Assembly: GCA_030430675.1 (NCBI GenBank)
Contig: JAUIKU010000002.1
Coordinates: 1-63,789 of the forward strand
Reading direction: 5' to 3'
DNA length: 63,789 bases
Source: Bacteroidia bacterium
GTDB lineage: Bacteria > Bacteroidota > Bacteroidia > Cytophagales > Cyclobacteriaceae
Each line of letters begins with the position of its first letter. Positions within the stretch are counted from its first letter, which is position 1. Shown one piece after another: positions 60,507-63,789 of this stretch. The translations under genes were made by a program, and so were the position numbers. The notes beneath the pieces were generated by a model, which worked only from the letters and a program-made list of their open reading frames with translations, was not told where the DNA came from and did no database searches.

Positions 60507-60554
60507 AGTTTGAGTTTGAGTTTGAGTGTGGGTGTGAGTGTGAGTGTGAGTTTG
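60507..60554. repeat. Hexanucleotide tandem repeat before panD
   Basis: Eight consecutive 6-base units of AGTTTG/AGTGTG type (one unit GGTGTG) occupy 60507-60554 in the 88-base spacer between the Dabb gene and panD. No open frame spans it in the relevant strand. Length could vary by slippage and alter the distance to a panD promoter. Confidence 0.85.
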
Positions 60555-60590
60555 CATTGAGATGTGAGGGGGATTGAGTAATTTTGCCCA

Positions 60591-60941
60591 ATGCAAATAG
60601 AAGTGCTCAAATCCAAGATACACCGGGTCACTGTGACCGATGCAGATCTTGACTATGTAGGCAGTATTACCATTGACGAGGATCTGATGGATGCGGCCAA
60701 CATCATAGACGGTGAGAAAGTACAGGTGCTCAACGTCAATAACGGAGAAAGACTGGAAACCTATGTGATTAAAGGAGAGCGGGGGTCAGGTTATATCAGC
60801 CTGAACGGACCTGCAGCCAGGAGAGTATTGCCGGGAGATATTGTAATTGTGGTGTCCTATTGTTTGCTTGACTTTGAAGAAGCCAAGACTTTCGAACCAA
60901 CGGTAATATTTCCGGATAGCAAAACCAATAAACTGGTCTGA
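60591..60941 (+). CDS. panD: Aspartate 1-decarboxylase (PanD)
   Basis: 116 residues, the usual length. The proenzyme cleavage site Gly24-Ser25 is in DYVGSITID; self-cleavage gives a pyruvoyl-Ser25 cofactor on the alpha chain. Family marks are [14 protein letters not shown] at the start, [17 protein letters not shown] near 52, and the tail [18 protein letters not shown]. It makes beta-alanine from aspartate for pantothenate and coenzyme A. No other pantothenate gene is near; the hexamer repeat is just upstream. Activation by a PanZ-type factor is not expected in this phylum. Confidence 0.95.
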   Translation: MQIEVLKSKIHRVTVTDADLDYVGSITIDEDLMDAANIIDGEKVQVLNVNNGERLETYVIKGERGSGYISLNGPAARRVLPGDIVIVVSYCLLDFEEAKTFEPTVIFPDSKTNKLV

Positions 60942-60965
60942 ATAATCCATCTGATACGGTCTTGG

Positions 60966-61610
60966 CTATTGTTTACTGTCTGTTTGCGCCAAAAACATCT
61001 CGGTTAATTCTTCCCGGTTAAACTCAATAGTCCACATCCCGCGCAGATCTCCCATCTCAAAGTCTATGGCCTGGTCCTGCGGATAATGTTCCCGGATCAC
61101 CTGGTAAGTTTCGTCGCTTATCTGAGTTCCCACAGTACCGTGACAATTCAGGCACAGGGGATTGTTTAGCATTATAGGTTTTCCGTACAGTAAGCTGTTG
61201 TTACCAATAGGCTGTACCTGTGGTGACAGGTCTGATTTATCCTGTGACTTTTGCCGATAATCGTCCAGTAGTTGATGTTCTACTTTTGAGGGAGTATTGT
61301 TTTGATTTCGTACTTTAAGGGAGGTACAGCCTACTTCCAATTGGGAGTAGCCGGTGGTTATGGTGTCCAGTATTTTAGTGGCCGACAGGTTACAAAAGCC
61401 AACTGCATGAGAAGGTCCCCCTTCGGAGATGGCCTTTTTAAGCTGACCTCCCAGGGCCATCTGGGCCTGGTTTGAGATCCTGTTACCCTCTGCCAGGGCA
61501 AACGCCATTAACTGCTCCTGGTCTACAGTTGCTTCTGTTGGCAACTGTTGTTTGGACTGATTGTTACAGGCAGCAAGTGTTAGCAGTAAGGTTATAGTTA
61601 GGTGTCTCAT
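60966..61610 (-). CDS. c-type heme lipoprotein (DUF3365/Tll0287-like)
   Basis: 214 residues. The signal ends at LLTLAAC (Cys15), a lipobox. The sequence has a DUF3365/Tll0287-type pattern: helical KAISEGGPSHAVGFCNLSA near 64, with Cys in the conserved position, then PIMLNNPLCLNCHGTVGTQ near 150 with a CxxCH heme site, and DFEMGDLRGMWTIEFNREEL at the end. Such proteins bind one heme c and have a PAS-like fold, possibly sensing gas or redox state. It converges on panD with 24 bases between stops. Function is not established. Confidence 0.85.
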   Translation of the reverse strand: MRHLTITLLLTLAACNNQSKQQLPTEATVDQEQLMAFALAEGNRISNQAQMALGGQLKKAISEGGPSHAVGFCNLSATKILDTITTGYSQLEVGCTSLKVRNQNNTPSKVEHQLLDDYRQKSQDKSDLSPQVQPIGNNSLLYGKPIMLNNPLCLNCHGTVGTQISDETYQVIREHYPQDQAIDFEMGDLRGMWTIEFNREELTEMFLAQTDSKQ

Positions 61611-61764
61611 AGCGGTATGGCAAATAGCTTAACTACAGAATAACATGGTAATTGTTCCCATGGATAAAAATAATAAAATATCCGCAATGCATTGGTTGGT
61701 AAACATGACCGGATCAATTTGCACCTACAGTTTAATTGATAGAAATCAGTACAAGCGAGTTACT

Positions 61765-63789
61765 ATGATAAGAGAATTAGCCAGTATAGTCCTGGTCTTT
61801 ACTGCAATCAATTTTTCAAGCCGGGCAACACCGTCAGAAGAAGTATTGATATTCCCATTCCCACAGGAGATGCGACTAACCGGGGAGGTATTCAGCCTTG
61901 ACCAATCGAATGTGATAATTGTGCCAGAAAAACCCAGTGACAATGATTTATTTCTTGCTCGCTTCTTGGTAAGGGAACTAAGCGACAAGTATGGTAAGGC
62001 CATAGAGATTAGAAGTGTTAGGGAAATTCCATCTGATAAGAAAGTGATACTGATTGGCACCTATGACAATTACCTGGTTAGTGCTTATGCCAGTAATCAA
62101 AGTATCAACTTAAATGCCCAAAGCCCGGGTCCGGAAGGTTATGTGATGAACATAACTTCCAATGTGATTTTAATTGGTGGATCTGATGACCAGGGAGCAT
62201 TTTATGGACTCCAATCGTTGCGGCAGTTGATTGCGAACGGGAACGGGGAGAATGTACCGGGAATGTCTGTTAGAGACTGGCCCAGGATGCCGTTCCGGGG
62301 GATACGATTATATGTGCCGGGACCGGACAATATGCCTTTTTTCAAGCGCTTTTTAAGAGACTTTATGGGCCTTTACAAGTTCAATAAGGTGATTTTGGAA
62401 TTGAATTGTATGAGGTTGGATAGACATCCTGAGGTTAATGCGGGGTGGGTGGAGTTTTCAAAGTACATGAAATATACCAGGTCCAATTCAACGGAAGGTA
62501 TCCGTGGTGAAGTAAAAAATTCCAGTCATTACGATGCAGGCGATGGTCAGATCATTGAAAAAGATGATGTGAAGGAAATTGTCAGGATTGCTAAAGAAAA
62601 TTTTATTGAGGTGATTCCGGAAATCCCTTCCCTTACACATGGCTATTATTTGTTGACCCGACATCCCGAGTTAGCCGAATATCCGGGTGATTATTGGCCA
62701 GACACCTACTGTCCTTCGAACCCGGGTTCGTACCAGTTGACATTTGATGTTTATGATGAATACATCGAGGTTATTGACCCAAAAATGATCCATATTGGTC
62801 ATGATGAATGGTGGGGAGCCCCTATAGATGTTTGTCCAAATTGCAAAGGCGGGGATTATTCCGAATTGTTTGCGCAAGACATCAATAAAATATACAAATA
62901 CCTCGATGACAAAGGCATCAAAACAGCTATGTGGGGGGACTACCTGCTGGAAAGTGTCAGGAACAAGGGGCCACAAAACAGGGTCTCGTCAACAGGTGTG
63001 AAGTATCAGACCCCAGGGGCCTTGCCGCCGGCCTTGGTAAAGAGCCAGATTCCCAAGGACATTTTGATCTTTAATTGGTTTTGGGTGGATCAAAAAAAGG
63101 AGAAGGAATTACATGAATTAGGCTTTACCCAAATTTTTGGAAACTTCAAACCCAATATTAGTGCCTGGGATCAGCGATTAACGGATATAAATGTTATTGG
63201 TGGTGCCCCTTCATCTTGGGCGGCAACAAATGAATTTAATATTGGTAAAGACCTGCTATTGGACTTCCTGGGTTGCGCCAATTTGTTATGGTCATCACAT
63301 ACCATATCAGGGGATGATCTGCAAGAGATCATATGGCGGTTGGTTCCGACAGTCAGACATGATTTGAGTGGTAAACTGGCTCCGAGCAAAGATGGTGATC
63401 CCATTGTTCCTGTAGACATTTCCACTCATTTCAATTTTACACAGCAATCAGATTTTTATGATCCCAGGTTGGACCAGTTAGGTACAGGAACATTCAAAAC
63501 ACAAAACATCCTTTTTGATGTTCCGGATCTTAGTGGTAAGATAAAACCGATAATTGCGGTAGCTGCCAGGGGCAGGGGTATTGGACCTGCGTTGCCTACT
63601 GCTATAAATGCTATTCAGATAAACGAAGATGTTAGCAGCCTGATATTTTTGCATGCCACGGCACAGCAGGCGGCCAACCAGAAAGCCTATTTTAACATAG
63701 CGGATTTCTTTGACTCTTCAGACCTTATTGGATGGTATGAAGTGGTATATGAGGATGGTTATAAGATTGTTGTTCCCTTACAATACGGG
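61765..63789 (+). CDS. GH20-like glycoside hydrolase (beta-N-acetylhexosaminidase family), 3' truncated by window
   Basis: 675 codons with no stop to the right edge. The start at 61765 gives a Sec signal (LASIVLVFTAINFSS). Residues about 30-170 resemble the GH20b N-terminal domain (FLVRELSDKYG, GYVMNITSNVILIGGSDDQGAFYGLQSL). The catalytic barrel begins with RDWPRMPFRGIRLY near 172. The catalytic pair Asp347-Glu348 is in HIGHDEWWG, with the general acid Glu348 as in GH20 enzymes. An unusual Cys pair (VCPNC) follows. It probably cleaves N-acetylhexosamine or related residues from glycans in the periplasm. It continues the carbohydrate theme of the left end of the window. Confidence 0.85.
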   Translation, partial: MIRELASIVLVFTAINFSSRATPSEEVLIFPFPQEMRLTGEVFSLDQSNVIIVPEKPSDNDLFLARFLVRELSDKYGKAIEIRSVREIPSDKKVILIGTYDNYLVSAYASNQSINLNAQSPGPEGYVMNITSNVILIGGSDDQGAFYGLQSLRQLIANGNGENVPGMSVRDWPRMPFRGIRLYVPGPDNMPFFKRFLRDFMGLYKFNKVILELNCMRLDRHPEVNAGWVEFSKYMKYTRSNSTEGIRGEVKNSSHYDAGDGQIIEKDDVKEIVRIAKENFIEVIPEIPSLTHGYYLLTRHPELAEYPGDYWPDTYCPSNPGSYQLTFDVYDEYIEVIDPKMIHIGHDEWWGAPIDVCPNCKGGDYSELFAQDINKIYKYLDDKGIKTAMWGDYLLESVRNKGPQNRVSSTGVKYQTPGALPPALVKSQIPKDILIFNWFWVDQKKEKELHELGFTQIFGNFKPNISAWDQRLTDINVIGGAPSSWAATNEFNIGKDLLLDFLGCANLLWSSHTISGDDLQEIIWRLVPTVRHDLSGKLAPSKDGDPIVPVDISTHFNFTQQSDFYDPRLDQLGTGTFKTQNILFDVPDLSGKIKPIIAVAARGRGIGPALPTAINAIQINEDVSSLIFLHATAQQAANQKAYFNIADFFDSSDLIGWYEVVYEDGYKIVVPLQYG

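Noticed and set aside
60507-60554. CRISPR-like repeat
   Set aside because: Units are 6 bases with no spacers and no cas genes; it is a simple tandem repeat.

Overview
The window reads as chromosomal DNA of a Bacteroidota bacterium, most likely a free-living, aerobic, marine or saline member of the Cytophagia. The evidence is DUF5686, DUF4266, DUF3570 and carboxypeptidase-regulatory-like families, a two-component propeller/Y_Y_Y sensor kinase, many Tat-exported or lipoprotein enzymes, weak Shine-Dalgarno use and TAnnTTTG-like promoter elements. No tRNA, rRNA, transposase, integrase or CRISPR array was seen. Both ends cut a gene: an aminotransferase at the left and a GH20-like hydrolase at the right.

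Layout. (1) 1-7 kb: sugar and sugar-acid catabolism, with an aminotransferase tail, a GguC/AraD1 protein, an alditol-oxidase-like flavoenzyme, an arylsulfatase, a sialate O-acetylesterase and, convergently, an enolase-superfamily enzyme. (2) 7-13 kb: a MarR-regulated tripartite RND efflux operon (regulator, adaptor, pump, TolC) whose last gene may be that enolase-superfamily enzyme. (3) 13.3-16.2 kb: a second sulfatase and a di-heme cytochrome. (4) 16.3-30.5 kb: a signalling block with an orphan LytTR regulator, an outer-membrane protein, a Cache histidine kinase with receiver and HPt, an adenylate cyclase with TPRs and, divergently, a propeller hybrid kinase, a receiver and a GAF-cyclase. (5) 30.5-46.1 kb: an ion and osmotic homeostasis block with TerC, a very large SLC12-type cotransporter fused to a helical region and an AAA+/winged-helix ATPase, three MscS-type channels, MgtE with a soluble MgtE-like partner, RimK and an AstE-like M14 hydrolase. 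A di-heme peroxidase and an FG-GAP protein interrupt this block. (6) 46.1-53 kb: a DUF1501 plus Planctomycete-type cytochrome/DUF1549/DUF1553 pair, a zinc alcohol dehydrogenase and a Tat-exported Gfo/Idh/MocA protein. (7) 53-61.6 kb: a DUF5686 outer-membrane protein, a BLUF-adenylyl cyclase, a thioredoxin/ApbE/DUF4266/DUF3570 cassette, a Dabb lipoprotein, PanD and a c-type heme lipoprotein. (8) 61.8 kb to the end: the GH20-like gene.

The most unusual items are the SLC12-AAA+ fusion (31589-36757) with its two adjacent MscS genes, and the BLUF-cyclase (55715-56758). The latter keeps the flavin-site Tyr and Gln and the ATP-selecting Lys/Thr pair, so it is predicted to be a blue-light-activated adenylyl cyclase. 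Three class III cyclase proteins with three different sensory partners lie in one window, which suggests that cyclic nucleotide signalling matters in this organism. All functions are inferred from sequence; no searches were run.
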